Positions 34,815 through 44,096 of a stretch of DNA of 64,000 nucleotides are shown one piece after another. Position numbers and translations under genes: made by a program. The stretch comes from Embleya hyalina (GTDB taxonomy: Bacteria > Actinomycetota > Actinomycetes > Streptomycetales > Streptomycetaceae). The notes under the pieces were generated by a model, which saw only the letters and a list, made by a program, of their open reading frames with translations, did not search any database and was not told the DNA's origin. Each line of letters starts with the position of its first letter. Positions within the stretch are counted from its first letter, which is position 1. The stretch is from NCBI RefSeq assembly GCF_003967355.1, contig NZ_BIFH01000025.1, forward strand, positions 62,001 through 126,000, written 5' to 3'.

Positions 34815-36209
34815 TCAGCAGCCCTGGTCGGCGTAGGCCGTCTGTTCCCAGTCGGTGACGGCTCTGCAGAATCGCGTCCATTCGTCGGCCTTGATGGCAC
34901 GGAACAGTTCGGATATCTCCGATCCGAGGCCGCCGGTGATCACGGGATCGGCGGTGAACGCCCGCAGCGCCTCGTCCAGGGTGGTGGGCAGTTCGGGGAA
35001 GCGGGTGTCCCGGCGTGGGTCGGAGGTCCCTCGCGCGGGCCCGGGGTCGATCCGGTTCTTCAGTCCGTCCTCGATGGCGGCGAGGAGGACGGCGTGGGAA
35101 AGATACGGATTGACCATGGCGTCGGGGATTCGGACCTCCAGTCGGTCGCCGTCCGGAAGGCGCACGGCGCAGGTCCTGTCGTCCCTGCCCCAGTCGGCCC
35201 GGGAGGGGGTGAACGGGCTCGGCTGGACGAAGCGTTTGTAGGAGTTCACGGTCGGTCCGAGGACGGCTGTCGCCGCGGCGGCGTGGGTGAGGATACCGCC
35301 GAGGGCGTGCCGGCCGATCTCGCTCAGCCGCAGGCCACGTGCTCCCGGGTCGGCCAGTACGTTCGTCCCGTCTCGCCACAGGCTCAGATTGTGCTGGCAG
35401 CTGTTCCCCGTGTGATGGTCCGCGGGCTTGGGCATGAAATTGACCGTGAGCCCGAGTTCCCGCGCGACCTGGCGGCAGATCTGCCGATGGACGATCACGT
35501 TGTCGGCGGTGCGGTCCGCGCGGTCGAACATGCAATTGGGCTCCAGTTGACCGGGGTCGCCCTCGTGGTTGGCCTCGATCATGTCCAGCCCCAGGGCCTG
35601 CCCGTACGTGATGAGCCTTTGGTAGACGGGCCTGAAGGCATCCATGCTGTCGATGTGATGAATGGGGCTGATCGGCGGTCGCGCGGCGTCGAGGTGCGGC
35701 CCGCTCCATGACGCCTCCGGTTCGCACCCGCTGCGCAGTTCGAGCCCGGTGCGAGCGGTGAAAGCCGTGTGGCGGCGGCGCAGGTTGCCGCGGACGTCCG
35801 TCGCCAGCGGTCCGCCGCCGACGCCGTCGGGCAGGTGGGCCGGTTCGTACAGGCGGCAGAAGAACCGGCCGGCACGGGTGTCCCACGGGAGGACGGCGAA
35901 GGTGTCCAGGTCGGGCATGGCCGTGTACTCGCGCGCCTCGCAACCCCCGCCCAGCAGCGTCCCGTTCACGTCGGTGCGCATGTCCGCCAGGATGGCGCGA
36001 TGTGCCCGTACACCGGTCTCGATGGTTCGGGTCAGGTGGGCCGCGGGCACCACCTTGCCCACCACGCGGCCGGTGAGGGTCACCGCTTGACAGTGGACGA
36101 ACTCCACGCGGGCCTCGGTCACCAGATCCCGCAGCTTCCGCACCGCGGTCTCGTCGGTGTTGAGTTCGCGGTGTCGATCCAACTCGGAGCAGTCGGTGCG
36201 ATCTGTCAT
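34815..36209 (-). CDS. Glutamine synthetase family enzyme, probably not a housekeeping GS
   Basis: A 464-residue GS-fold ligase that should join an amine or ammonia to glutamate using ATP. Recognisable blocks are IEANHEGDPGQLEPN (E/G/Q pattern of the active site), NSYKRFVQPSPFTPSRADW and the arginine block RTCAVRLP. The usual GSGMHxH block is changed to GNSCQHNLSLW. The housekeeping adenylylation loop NLYDLP is absent. These traits fit GlnA-like paralogues acting on polyamines or other amines. ATG 36209 has GAGGAG upstream. It is divergent from a radical SAM gene across 260 bases, suggesting joint regulation. Substrate unknown. Confidence 0.85.
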   Translation of the reverse strand: MTDRTDCSELDRHRELNTDETAVRKLRDLVTEARVEFVHCQAVTLTGRVVGKVVPAAHLTRTIETGVRAHRAILADMRTDVNGTLLGGGCEAREYTAMPDLDTFAVLPWDTRAGRFFCRLYEPAHLPDGVGGGPLATDVRGNLRRRHTAFTARTGLELRSGCEPEASWSGPHLDAARPPISPIHHIDSMDAFRPVYQRLITYGQALGLDMIEANHEGDPGQLEPNCMFDRADRTADNVIVHRQICRQVARELGLTVNFMPKPADHHTGNSCQHNLSLWRDGTNVLADPGARGLRLSEIGRHALGGILTHAAAATAVLGPTVNSYKRFVQPSPFTPSRADWGRDDRTCAVRLPDGDRLEVRIPDAMVNPYLSHAVLLAAIEDGLKNRIDPGPARGTSDPRRDTRFPELPTTLDEALRAFTADPVITGGLGSEISELFRAIKADEWTRFCRAVTDWEQTAYADQGC

Positions 36210-36469
36210 CGAACTCTCCTCGTGTGCCACGAGAATCGGGCGGCATCGGACTGTCGTGAGTCGTATCCAAGCGGTCGGGCGCGCGATCGGCAATCGCGAT
36301 CGCCGGGTGTCCCCGACGCGCCGGTGCGCATCTTTGGCCGGATGCCACCTATACGCACGCGTTGTGCCGTACGGACCATCGGTTAGGGCACCACAGCGCA
36401 CGACCCCGGAGTGAACGCGTCGCCGTGCATCTCGCATCTTCCGTCGTCGGCCCGGCCCTTGGAGGGCAC

Positions 36470-38026
36470 ATGGCAACGTCCCCCGCGATCTCGCTCTTGC
36501 CCGTATCGACGGGTCCGCCCGTGGACACCCACGTCCCCACGGGTCGCATGTTGGTGATCCACCCGCCCTACGTGCACGACGACTACCTGGCGGGGGATAT
36601 CCCGTTCCGCCCCGACCGGCTGCCCTTCCTGCCGGTCGCGCCGCTGTACGCGGCCGACTTGCTCGAACGACGCGGCCTGGCCGAGCCCACCCTGTTCGAC
36701 TGCCAGCTCCACGACCTGCGTCGGGCCGAGAACCTGGACGAGTACGACTCGTACGCGATCGCCGTCATGGGCGCGCAGAACATCAGCCCCGCCGCCCGGG
36801 TCCACCGCCACCTCACCCTGGGATGCGGACTACCGGCCCATCGGGTGTACGTCGGGGGGCAGGGCGTGGAACGACTCTCCCCGGAGGAGTTCGCGGAGAT
36901 CTTCCCCGGCGCCCACCAAACGGACCGTCGGTGGCTGGCCGCCCTTCCCGGCGCCATGGAGATCGACCTGTGTCGCCAACTCGACCGGCTCGCCGAGGAC
37001 GACCTGCGCACCTATCTCACACACGAGTTGACCCTGCCGTTCAGCCAGGGCTGCAAGTTCGGATGCAACTTCTGCGGGGCCCAGATCCAGCAGCGCGAAT
37101 CGTTCTTCAACGTCCGGGCGCACCTGGACAACGCCTGTCGGCTCGCGCGCCGCTTCGGCCTCTCCCGCCTGTACCTGTACTGCACCTCCCTGGATTTCTT
37201 CCAACAGGCCCTGCCGGGAGGGGATCTCGGCCTGCTCACCGCGCAATTGGAAGCGGTCATCGCGGTGGAGGAGCAGTACCCGGACATCCGCATCGGCCTG
37301 CACGCGCTGACCCGCGCCGACTCCTACAACGCCGCGATGCGCTCCGAGCATGTGCGCGACCTGGTGCTCCGGGCCGGGTTCGACCGCTTCGGCTTCGGCG
37401 CGGACGGCGCGGCCTCAGTCGCAGTCCTGCGAGCCATGCGCAAACACGCCGACACCCTGCGCTCCGATCTGATCACCGCCTTCCAGCACATGGAGGAGAA
37501 CAACCTGGTTCCGGAGATCCTCTACGTCTTCGGCATCCCCGAGGACACCGAGGACACACTCGCCGAGACCCGGGCGCTGTGCGGTCTGTTGCTGGAGACC
37601 TTCCCCTCCTCGGAGTACCGGGGATTCCCGGCCAAAAACGAGATTCCCGGTAATTCGAACTGGAATCGCTCCGGCTGGAAGGGGTCGGCGGCGCGCCACC
37701 GCCTGCTGCGCGAACCCGACCACTTCCTCAACCTGGGCTTCGAGGCGCTGGCCAACGAGACCTCGCACCGCGACCCGGCAACGCGTCTTCTGGTCAACCG
37801 GTATGCCGTCGACATGAGCCGACACGCGCACGACCTCGGCCGCGTCCGCAGCTATCTGACGCTGCCCCTGGCCACCCCCGGCGCCGCCATCATGGACGAG
37901 CCGACGCTGGAGGGCTTCCGAGACCTCGCCGCGCACTACGCCCCCCACGCCGCCGCCGACCTGCGGACGGACACCCTGACCGACCTGCGGGCGGTACTCA
38001 ACTCCGCCATCCCCAAGGACTACTGA
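36470..38026 (+). CDS. Radical SAM protein with B12-binding-like N-terminus
   Basis: A 518-residue radical SAM enzyme. The iron-sulfur motif CxxxCxxC is at C195, C199 and C202 (CKFGCNFC). The first 150 residues are a Rossmann-like domain similar to cobalamin-binding domains, with MLVIHPPYVHDDYL at its start, but the DxHxxG cobalamin-ligating motif is not seen. The middle region forms the barrel (RFGFGADGAASVAVLRAMRK). The C-terminal 130 residues are unassigned. TTGGAGGG precedes ATG 36470. Divergent from the GS-like gene, with an EthD-type gene downstream on the other strand. The reaction is unknown; a methylation, cyclisation or cleavage in a small specialised pathway is possible. Confidence 0.85.
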   Translation: MATSPAISLLPVSTGPPVDTHVPTGRMLVIHPPYVHDDYLAGDIPFRPDRLPFLPVAPLYAADLLERRGLAEPTLFDCQLHDLRRAENLDEYDSYAIAVMGAQNISPAARVHRHLTLGCGLPAHRVYVGGQGVERLSPEEFAEIFPGAHQTDRRWLAALPGAMEIDLCRQLDRLAEDDLRTYLTHELTLPFSQGCKFGCNFCGAQIQQRESFFNVRAHLDNACRLARRFGLSRLYLYCTSLDFFQQALPGGDLGLLTAQLEAVIAVEEQYPDIRIGLHALTRADSYNAAMRSEHVRDLVLRAGFDRFGFGADGAASVAVLRAMRKHADTLRSDLITAFQHMEENNLVPEILYVFGIPEDTEDTLAETRALCGLLLETFPSSEYRGFPAKNEIPGNSNWNRSGWKGSAARHRLLREPDHFLNLGFEALANETSHRDPATRLLVNRYAVDMSRHAHDLGRVRSYLTLPLATPGAAIMDEPTLEGFRDLAAHYAPHAAADLRTDTLTDLRAVLNSAIPKDY

Positions 38027-38146
38027 CACACCCCCCACGCGCGCATGATCGCGGCAACGCCGGGCCCTGCGGGCCTTCGGTCATCCGCCCACGGTCGGCA
38101 CGAGCGCCCCGAACCTCGCGTAGTCGATGTACCCCGGCAGTGGTGC

Positions 38147-38491
38147 TCAACCGACGATCGGGGTTTCGGTGGCGTAGAGGAAACGGGTCAGGGAGCGGTC
38201 GAGGAACTTCTCCTCGTCTGCGGCGACGGTCGTGGTGAAGACGGCGGATGTGAACCAGCGGGTGGCGTCGGCGATGTCGTCGAACCAGACCTCGACGACG
38301 CCGTCGTAGTAGGTGCTGCGCAGGCCTGGGATCTCGTCGTCGGTGGGCAGGAGCAGGACATGGCGCCGGACCGGCACCGCTCCGTCCGTCACGCTCGCGA
38401 TCAGCGGCAGGTGCTTGTGCGTCCAGTACTCCACGAACTCCTCGTGGGTCAGGTCCGCACGCCGGGTCAGGAAGATGCTGATCTTGATCAC
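38147..38491 (-). CDS. EthD-domain protein
   Basis: A 114-residue protein with the dimeric alpha-beta barrel EthD fold. Diagnostic parts are LTHEEFVEYWTHKHLPLI near the N-terminus and VEVWFDDIADATRWF in the second half. EthD proteins assist ring cleavage, dehydration or oxidation in several pathways, without cofactor. GTG at 38491 has GAGGAG upstream; a TTG at 38503 is less likely. The gene is convergent with the radical SAM gene, with about 120 bases between them. Substrate unknown. Confidence 0.85.
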   Translation of the reverse strand: MIKISIFLTRRADLTHEEFVEYWTHKHLPLIASVTDGAVPVRRHVLLLPTDDEIPGLRSTYYDGVVEVWFDDIADATRWFTSAVFTTTVAADEEKFLDRSLTRFLYATETPIVG

Positions 38492-38503
38492 GGGACTCCT
38501 CAA

Positions 38504-39606
38504 GGCGGGTTTGCCGTTCCAGCGTCATGTTGCCCGGCCGGCGAGACCTTGACCGTAAGCACCCAGGCCCGCTTCGCAATCCCTACGGCGGTCGCGGCAC
38601 CGGAAGGGGGATCTCACGGCGGTCTTACGGGAGTTCGCCGACACTCCTTCCACGATGAAGAGATCAAACCCATGCGTCCCGCCGTGGACACCGTGTCCAT
38701 ATCGCCAACCGTCTCCATGGGAACGCGTCCATCGGGGATCGACGTACCCAACCTGCGCTCCGAACGCCTCGAGGACACCCCGGACACCCGCGCGAAGCCC
38801 CGCGCAGCGGGCGCACCATCGGCCGCGGCCAGGGCTACCCGGTGCGTATCACCGCCCGCTCGGCCTCGCCGGACCGGCGGAATCGGGCAACCGGCGACTC
38901 GCGTGACCCACCCGGCAGGGTGTCGGTCTCGCTGATGACCTGTTTGTCGGGAACGTAGCCCCAGGTTCCCGCCGGTGTGTCCGCCTGGGTCCAACGTGAA
39001 CGGGGCGGCGAAGCCAGGCGTACCGGACTCCTGGTGACCTGGTTCCGGGTGGCGGAGGCGACCGCTACGGGTGGGCCCGGGGGCGGAAGCCGAACCGACC
39101 GTGGAAGTCGGGGTCGCCGAGGACGACGAGCATGGGCGCGTGGAGGGCATTCGCTGCGACGAACGAGGCGTGGACCAGGGCTGTTCCGAGCTGTTCCGAC
39201 GCCGCGGCGGCGATGCTCGAGGTGAACACCGCCGTGCCCGCGCGAGCAACGTGCCGCTCCGCCCTACGTGGAACCCGGCGACGATGATGCCGCGGTGATG
39301 CGTCCCGTCGGCCCTGCGTGCCTACGCTCCGTCCGTCCTCCCGGGAACGGCGGGACGGAAGTTCGTGAGGCTATGCGCGGAACGGCGCGCGTACGGTCGA
39401 GCGTTCCGGCCACCGGAACACAACCCGGCATGAGCCCGTCGGGGCGGGCAGGATGGCGCGCGGCACGCGAGACCATCCGGTGCGCCCGGCCCGGCGCACC
39501 GGACCGTTCCCCTCTCCCCGACGCGTTCTTCCGGTGCGCGTCCCCCGCATCGGCGCACGTTCCCCACCCGACCAGGAAGTCCGAGAGCCCGAAAGGCAGG
39601 AAACCC
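38504..39606. other. Region without an intact gene
   Basis: About 1.1 kb without a convincing intact gene. The only clear coding trace is the GNAT remnant listed separately. On the minus strand near 38870-38990 another short stretch looks protein-like (GTWGYVPDKQVISETDTLPG), perhaps from a second lost gene. Confidence 0.4.
39065..39250 (-). pseudogene. GNAT acetyltransferase C-terminal remnant
   Basis: On the minus strand, MLVVLGDPDFHGRFGFRPR precedes a stop at 39065. This matches the end of GNAT-type acetyltransferases (VVLGxPxYYxRFGF). A helical stretch (IAAAASEQLGTALVHASFVA) precedes it in the same frame, but the acetyl-CoA-binding QxxGxG/A region is absent. No start codon with a ribosome site is apparent. 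A decayed gene. Confidence 0.55.
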
Positions 39607-40665
39607 GTGAGTGAAACAGCGGATCGCAGCCCCGAATCGCGCACGTTGCGCGACCGGGTGACCGCACCGGCGACGGTCGAACTGCCCACGGTCGGCGACG
39701 GAATCGTCTGGCGACCCGTCACGGTCGCCGACATCGATCCGATCCTCGACCTCAAGCGCGCCGCCGGAAAGGTCGACCACCCGAGGGTCACGCAGACGAG
39801 GGACGAGATCGAGGAGGAGTTCGCGAGCGACAACTTCGACCCCGAACGCGACGCCGTGATCGGCCTCGACTCGACCGGGCGGGCCGTCGCCTACGCGTCG
39901 GCGGAGGCCCCGGAGAGCGTGGAGACGCTCGCCTGCGTCGAACTCGACGCCGCGGTGGCCCCGGATCGCCGCGGCGAGGGCCTCGGCAGCGCGCTGCTGG
40001 CCTGGCAGGAGGCCCGAGGGCTCCAACACCTCGCGGCGTGCGACACCACCGCACCCGGGTGGCTCATGTCGATGACCCACGAACACGCCCACTCCACCAT
40101 CCGGCTCCTGGAGACGCACGGCTACGACCGCGCCCGATGGTGGCTGGAACTGGAACTCGACCTGGACACCCCGATCGCCGAACCGCCGAGCTCACCGGAC
40201 GTACGACTCGTGCCCTACGGACCGCAATGGCAGGAGGAGACGCGATCCGCCAGGAACGACGCCTTCCGCGACCACTGGGGCAGTCCGCCGATCACCGCCG
40301 AGGAATGGGCCTCCGCCGACCGTCTGTCGGCATCCCGCCCGGACCTGTCACTGCTCGCCGTCACCACCGCGGCCGACCGCGAACGCGTCGACAGCTTCGT
40401 CCTCGTCGACGTCGACGAGGACGAATGGCCCCTGCGCGACGGCCCGTTCGGCTACATCACGACCGTCGGCACACGACGCGCGGCACGCGGACGGGGACTG
40501 GCCCGCACCCTGATGGCCCACGTCCTGCGGAGGATGCGGGCCGACGGTCTGCGCCGCGCCGTACTCGACGTCGACGCCGACAGCCCCACCGGCGCCCTGG
40601 GCCTGTACCAGAGCTTCGGCTTCACCGTCGGCGACCGCTCGGTCAGTCTCGTCAAACGCTTCTGA
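39607..40665 (+). CDS. Tandem GNAT N-acetyltransferase
   Basis: A 352-residue protein with two GNAT domains. The first (about 25-175) has APDRRGEGLGSALL at the acetyl-CoA loop. The second (about 188-352) has TVGTRRAARGRGLARTLM, a complete pyrophosphate-binding motif, followed by ALGLYQSFGF. The layout resembles mycothiol synthase and other actinobacterial tandem GNATs, but sequence alone does not support calling it MshD. GTG at 39607 has AGGAAA upstream. No neighbouring biosynthetic gene suggests a substrate. Confidence 0.85.
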   Translation: MSETADRSPESRTLRDRVTAPATVELPTVGDGIVWRPVTVADIDPILDLKRAAGKVDHPRVTQTRDEIEEEFASDNFDPERDAVIGLDSTGRAVAYASAEAPESVETLACVELDAAVAPDRRGEGLGSALLAWQEARGLQHLAACDTTAPGWLMSMTHEHAHSTIRLLETHGYDRARWWLELELDLDTPIAEPPSSPDVRLVPYGPQWQEETRSARNDAFRDHWGSPPITAEEWASADRLSASRPDLSLLAVTTAADRERVDSFVLVDVDEDEWPLRDGPFGYITTVGTRRAARGRGLARTLMAHVLRRMRADGLRRAVLDVDADSPTGALGLYQSFGFTVGDRSVSLVKRF

Positions 40666-41457
40666 TCCCACCGGGACGTAAACGCCCGGCCCGGTTCCCA
40701 CCGGCCGCCGGGACCGGACGGACAAGAGGCATGCCGTGATCGACCATCGTGATACCCCCTTCCCCGACGCGGCCGACGACCGCGAGCCCGGCTCGCCCAC
40801 CCGGGCCGGGGGCTCGCAACGTACGGGCTCGGGCCCAGGGACAGGGATATCGGCGCGTTCATCGGCAACAGCCCCGGTCTGCGGCGTCGGGGCAGGACGG
40901 GTCGGCCCCGACCGCGAGCACGGCGGCACGCAGGGTGCCGAGCGCGATACCGAGGCGGGCGTCGGCGAGTTCGCAGCGGGTGCGCCGCCCGACGGGGACG
41001 GCGACAACCAGGGCCGCGGTCGCGCAGGCACGCGAGAGGTTCGACAACCGGGTCCGCGAGATGCCGAGGGCATCGGCCGGGTCGTGCGCCTGCCGGTCGC
41101 CGCCCCCGGCTTCGCGGCCGGGAAGTACCCGAGCGGGAACACCGGCCGTGCCCGCGTCGGCCTGACCGCCCCGATGCCGTCCCCGACCCCGGCCGGACTG
41201 CTCCGCGATGCCGGCGTCGCCCTCGGGCCGGTCGACCGACACCGGCGCTCCCGCGGAATCGATGGCGATCTTTTCGAAGGCGGCTGTGGCGCGTATTCCC
41301 GGACGGTCACGATGACCGGCCGGGACGAGCGTTCGCAGCGGAGCGAAGGACGCTCGTCCGTACGACCGCCGTTCGAGAACTCGATTGCGGTTGACCTGTA
41401 CTCGCCGAGACGCTGCCCGGCGGCGACGGGTTTTCCGTCGGCGCCGACACCCGGATG
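40666..41457. other. Region with only decayed coding sequence
   Basis: About 0.8 kb between the tandem GNAT gene and the DUF6461-like gene. The ArsR-type remnant is the only recognisable content; the rest shows no protein-like frame or notable repeat. Confidence 0.45.
40859..41130 (-). pseudogene. ArsR/CmtR-type regulator remnant
   Basis: The minus strand has LGISRTRLSN, then VVAVPVGRRTRCELADARLG and the C-terminal CPDAADRGCC before a stop at 40859. This matches ArsR-family metal sensors of the CmtR type, including their cysteine-rich end. Between the blocks the expected recognition-helix sequence (LACLRDRG) is found in another frame, so one base is lost and one gained about 30 bases apart. 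The N-terminal half is not recognisable. The garbled recognition helix and missing N-terminus indicate a dead gene. Confidence 0.5.
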
Positions 41458-42006
41458 TCACCTCGGGATGCGCAGGGACGGGAGGTCCCTTTCGATGTCG
41501 GAGAGTTGGATGTCGAGGGACAGGGTTTCCCGTGCCGCTCGATAGATGTCGTTCAGGCCGCCGACCCGGTGGGTGCCCAGGGTGCGAATGCGTCGCGTGA
41601 AGGGGGAGTCGATCGACGAGATCGGTGCCGCGGTCATACCCGGTTCGAAGAACGCCTCCACCCTTCCCCGGCAGGCGTAGGCGAAGGTGGGCTGCGCCTC
41701 CCGGTTCCAACAGAACAAGAGGGCCTGGCCCGATGTGGACAGGCGGCTCACATGGTCGTCCGTGAGTCCGGTGTGGCCGAAGAACTCCTGGCAGAACGTC
41801 CAACCGCCGGAGCTGCCGACCCGCAGGATCCTCGTGTCGGCGTGCGGTGCGGCGTCGAGGAACTGCGCGTGGGTCCTCGGCAACGGGGGCTCCGCCTCCA
41901 CGCCGAGAACACGGAGGACGTCCGCCGGGGAAAGCGAGTCACTGAAGGTGACGCACGCTTCCTCGCCGAAGAGGCGTTCCAGGCTGTTCGGGGTTCGCGA
42001 GGACAA
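41458..42006 (-). CDS. DUF6461-like protein
   Basis: A protein of about 182 residues with features of the actinobacterial DUF6461 family: an N-terminal CVTFSDSLSPADVLRVLG block, then a GGWTFCQEF strand, a STSGQALLFCWN segment and a helical C-terminus. Function of the family is unknown; it occurs as scattered paralogues in Streptomyces relatives. The start is uncertain: the best candidate is TTG 42006 with GGGAG upstream, because no ATG or GTG fits. It is on the same strand as the hydrolase upstream, with 116 bases between. Confidence 0.55.
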   Translation of the reverse strand: MSSRTPNSLERLFGEEACVTFSDSLSPADVLRVLGVEAEPPLPRTHAQFLDAAPHADTRILRVGSSGGWTFCQEFFGHTGLTDDHVSRLSTSGQALLFCWNREAQPTFAYACRGRVEAFFEPGMTAAPISSIDSPFTRRIRTLGTHRVGGLNDIYRAARETLSLDIQLSDIERDLPSLRIPR

Positions 42007-42122
42007 GGTGCTCCCGTCCGGATTCGGGTGGTTGCCGCGTCGTCGCGGCCCCGGGCGCGCGGGGGCGGCCGTGCGAGTGGTGGCGTGCCTCCGCGCGTCC
42101 AGGGGGTGTTTGCGGCGGTGGA

Positions 42123-42869
42123 TCAGGCGTGGGTGGGTGGCATGACCCGCTCCAGGAAGGCGTACGTATGGCGCCATGCCTCGGCGGCGGTCTCCGGAAC
42201 GTACTTGTCGGGGCGGGCGTCGCAGGCGAAGGCGTGGCCCGCCTCGGGGTGGACGTGGTGCTCGTAGGTGACGCCGGCGCGGGTGAGCGCGGCGTCGATC
42301 GCGGCGATGTGGTCGGCCGGGATGGTGGGGTCCTGCCCACCGGTGTGCAGGAGCAGGGGCGTGTCGATGTGCGCCGCCCGGTCGAGGACCGCGTGTGGCC
42401 CAGCCGCCACGCCGGGGCCGTAGAAGACGACCACCCCGGCCGTCTTGGCGCCGGACGTGGCCGTGGTGAACGCGGCCCGCCCGCCGAAGCAGAAGCCGAC
42501 GACCGCCGTGTGCGCCGCCGGGATGGCCTCCTCGCGTGCCAGGTGCTCCAGCACCGCGGTCGTGTCGGCGAGGACGGCGTCCGGGCCGAGGGCCGCGATC
42601 AGGTCCATGGCCTCGGCGTGTTGGTCGTAGCGCAGTTCGGCGATGCCGCTGCGGTGGAAGAGGTCGGGCGCCACCGCCAGGTAGCCGTGTTCGGTGACGC
42701 GTCGTGCCACGGTCCGGATGTGCTCGTTGACGCCGAACGCCTCCTGGAGGACGAGCACGGCGCCTGTGGGGCCCTGGGACGCCGGGGGCCGGGCGACGAA
42801 GACGCGCATGGGACCGTCGGCGGTGGCGATGGTGATCCATTCTTCGCTCGCGTGGATCCGCTCGCTCAT
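42123..42869 (-). CDS. Dienelactone hydrolase family protein
   Basis: A 248-residue alpha/beta hydrolase. The nucleophile is C127 in GFCFGG, as in true dienelactone hydrolases, with D180 and H212 completing the triad and E43 at the modulating position (QEAFGVNEHI). Family members open the lactone formed in chlorocatechol and related catabolism, though many have other roles. ATG 42869 has AAAGG upstream at a long spacing. It lies at the end of a minus-strand run with aldolase, ferredoxin and ferredoxin reductase genes, separated from the aldolase by 35 bases, so it probably shares their pathway. Confidence 0.88.
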   Translation of the reverse strand: MSERIHASEEWITIATADGPMRVFVARPPASQGPTGAVLVLQEAFGVNEHIRTVARRVTEHGYLAVAPDLFHRSGIAELRYDQHAEAMDLIAALGPDAVLADTTAVLEHLAREEAIPAAHTAVVGFCFGGRAAFTTATSGAKTAGVVVFYGPGVAAGPHAVLDRAAHIDTPLLLHTGGQDPTIPADHIAAIDAALTRAGVTYEHHVHPEAGHAFACDARPDKYVPETAAEAWRHTYAFLERVMPPTHA

Positions 42870-42904
42870 GTGGTGATTGCCTTTCGGGTGGTGACCGCGG
42901 TCGT

Positions 42905-43633
42905 TCATCGCGCGTTTCGCTCCGCGAGGCGCCCGAGGTAGCGCCAACCGGCTTCGCGCTGCGTGGGGTTCCAGACCTGTTCGCGTTTGAACACCACCTC
43001 GGCGGAGTCCGACCAGACCCTGGGCCGGTCGGCGGCCATGGCCATCAGCTGGGTACGGCACGCGCGTTCGAGCAACACGGCGTACATGACGGCGGTGGCC
43101 GCGTCGGGGCCGACGGTGACCGCGCCGTGTCGCGGCATCAGACACGCGTTCGCGTCGCCGAGCGCCTCGGCCAGTGCGGCGCCCAGGCTGTCGGTGGCGA
43201 TCAGCGCCCCGGTATCGGCGAAGCGCGGCAGTTGCGGATCACAGAACGGCACGCCGTCGTGGGAGATCGGCAGAAGCGGAACGTCGAGGGAGGCGAAGGC
43301 GCTCAGCGCGGGTGCGTGGGTGTGCACCACGCAGCCGACGTCGGCCCGCGCGGCCATGATCTCGGTGTGGATGGGGAATTCGATGTGGCGGGTGCCTTGA
43401 CCCTCCAGCACCTCCCCGGCCCGGTCGACCAGGAGTACGCGGTCGGCGTCGATCTCCTCGAAGCCCCAGCCCGAAGCCTTCATCCACACGCCGCGATCCG
43501 CACCGTCGCGCACGGCGGCGTGGCCCCAGACCATGTCGGACAGGCCCGCCGCGGCCAGCGCGCGACTCGCTCGTACGGTCTCGTCGATCTCGTTCGTGGC
43601 GGTGTTCGGCGCGGCGTGGCGCACGGTGCTCAC
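42905..43633 (-). CDS. Class II aldolase/adducin family protein
   Basis: A 242-residue class II aldolase fold protein. Metal-site histidines appear in VVHTHAPALSAF and in the later MPRHGAVTVG block. It resembles L-fuculose-phosphate aldolase relatives that cleave or decarboxylate hydroxy-acids in catabolic clusters. GTG at 43633 overlaps the ferredoxin stop (GTGA), so the two are co-translated. A ring-fission product is a plausible substrate given the neighbours, but this is inference. Confidence 0.85.
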   Translation of the reverse strand: MSTVRHAAPNTATNEIDETVRASRALAAAGLSDMVWGHAAVRDGADRGVWMKASGWGFEEIDADRVLLVDRAGEVLEGQGTRHIEFPIHTEIMAARADVGCVVHTHAPALSAFASLDVPLLPISHDGVPFCDPQLPRFADTGALIATDSLGAALAEALGDANACLMPRHGAVTVGPDAATAVMYAVLLERACRTQLMAMAADRPRVWSDSAEVVFKREQVWNPTQREAGWRYLGRLAERNAR

Positions 43634-43965
43634 GACTCCTTGTTCCAATCGGTGACGAGCGGGGTGTCGACCCCGATCGCGCCGGTGTCGTAGGCCCCGC
43701 CGAGGTTGCCCAGCGCGGTGTCGCGCCCGGGCAGCGGCAGGGCGAAGAACGCGGCGTTGTCCCGGACCCAGAGGGGATCGGGTCCGCCCGAGGGGGCGAC
43801 GATCGCGGCGACGGGGCATTCCGAGAGGCAGGCACCGCAGTCGATGCACTCGTCCGGGTTGATGTAGCGCTTGGTGGCGCCTTCGTAGATGCAGTCGACG
43901 GGACACACGTCGACGCACGCCCCGTCGAGTTCGTTGATGCACTTCTCGTTGATCACGTACGGCAT
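43630..43965 (-). CDS. Seven-iron-type ferredoxin
   Basis: A 111-residue ferredoxin with cysteines C9, C17, C21 and C25 and a CxxCxxC set at C40, C43, C46 and C50. This fits the 3Fe-4S plus 4Fe-4S actinobacterial type. The C-terminal half is a tail of about 55 residues without cysteines. It should pass electrons from the upstream reductase to an oxygenase or similar enzyme. AAGGAG precedes ATG 43965. Co-translated with the aldolase gene; a repeat-bearing gap of 131 bases separates it from the reductase gene. Confidence 0.92.
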   Translation of the reverse strand: MPYVINEKCINELDGACVDVCPVDCIYEGATKRYINPDECIDCGACLSECPVAAIVAPSGGPDPLWVRDNAAFFALPLPGRDTALGNLGGAYDTGAIGVDTPLVTDWNKES

Positions 43966-44018
43966 GACGTCTCCTTCTCGCAGGAAGGTTCGAAGACTCG
44001 TTGGTTCATAGTTTTGTC

Positions 44019-44076
44019 GGTTCGTTTGGTTCGTTTGGTTCGTTGGTTCGGGGGTTCGTCGGTTCGAGGGTTCGGG
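44019..44076. repeat. Tandem GGTTCGnn octamer array
   Basis: GGTTCG occurs seven times, at 44019, 44028, 44037, 44045, 44053, 44061 and 44069, with spacing 9, 9, 8, 8, 8, 8. It lies in the gap between the ferredoxin reductase and ferredoxin genes. Local GC is lower than around it. Confidence 0.85.
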
Positions 44077-44096
44077 AGATGTGTCGGGCGCCCCCG

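Noticed and set aside
39607-40665. Mycothiol synthase MshD
   Set aside because: The tandem GNAT plan fits, but no specific MshD features could be confirmed by eye.
44019-44076. CRISPR array
   Set aside because: Units are 8-9 bases with no unique spacers, and no cas genes are in the window.
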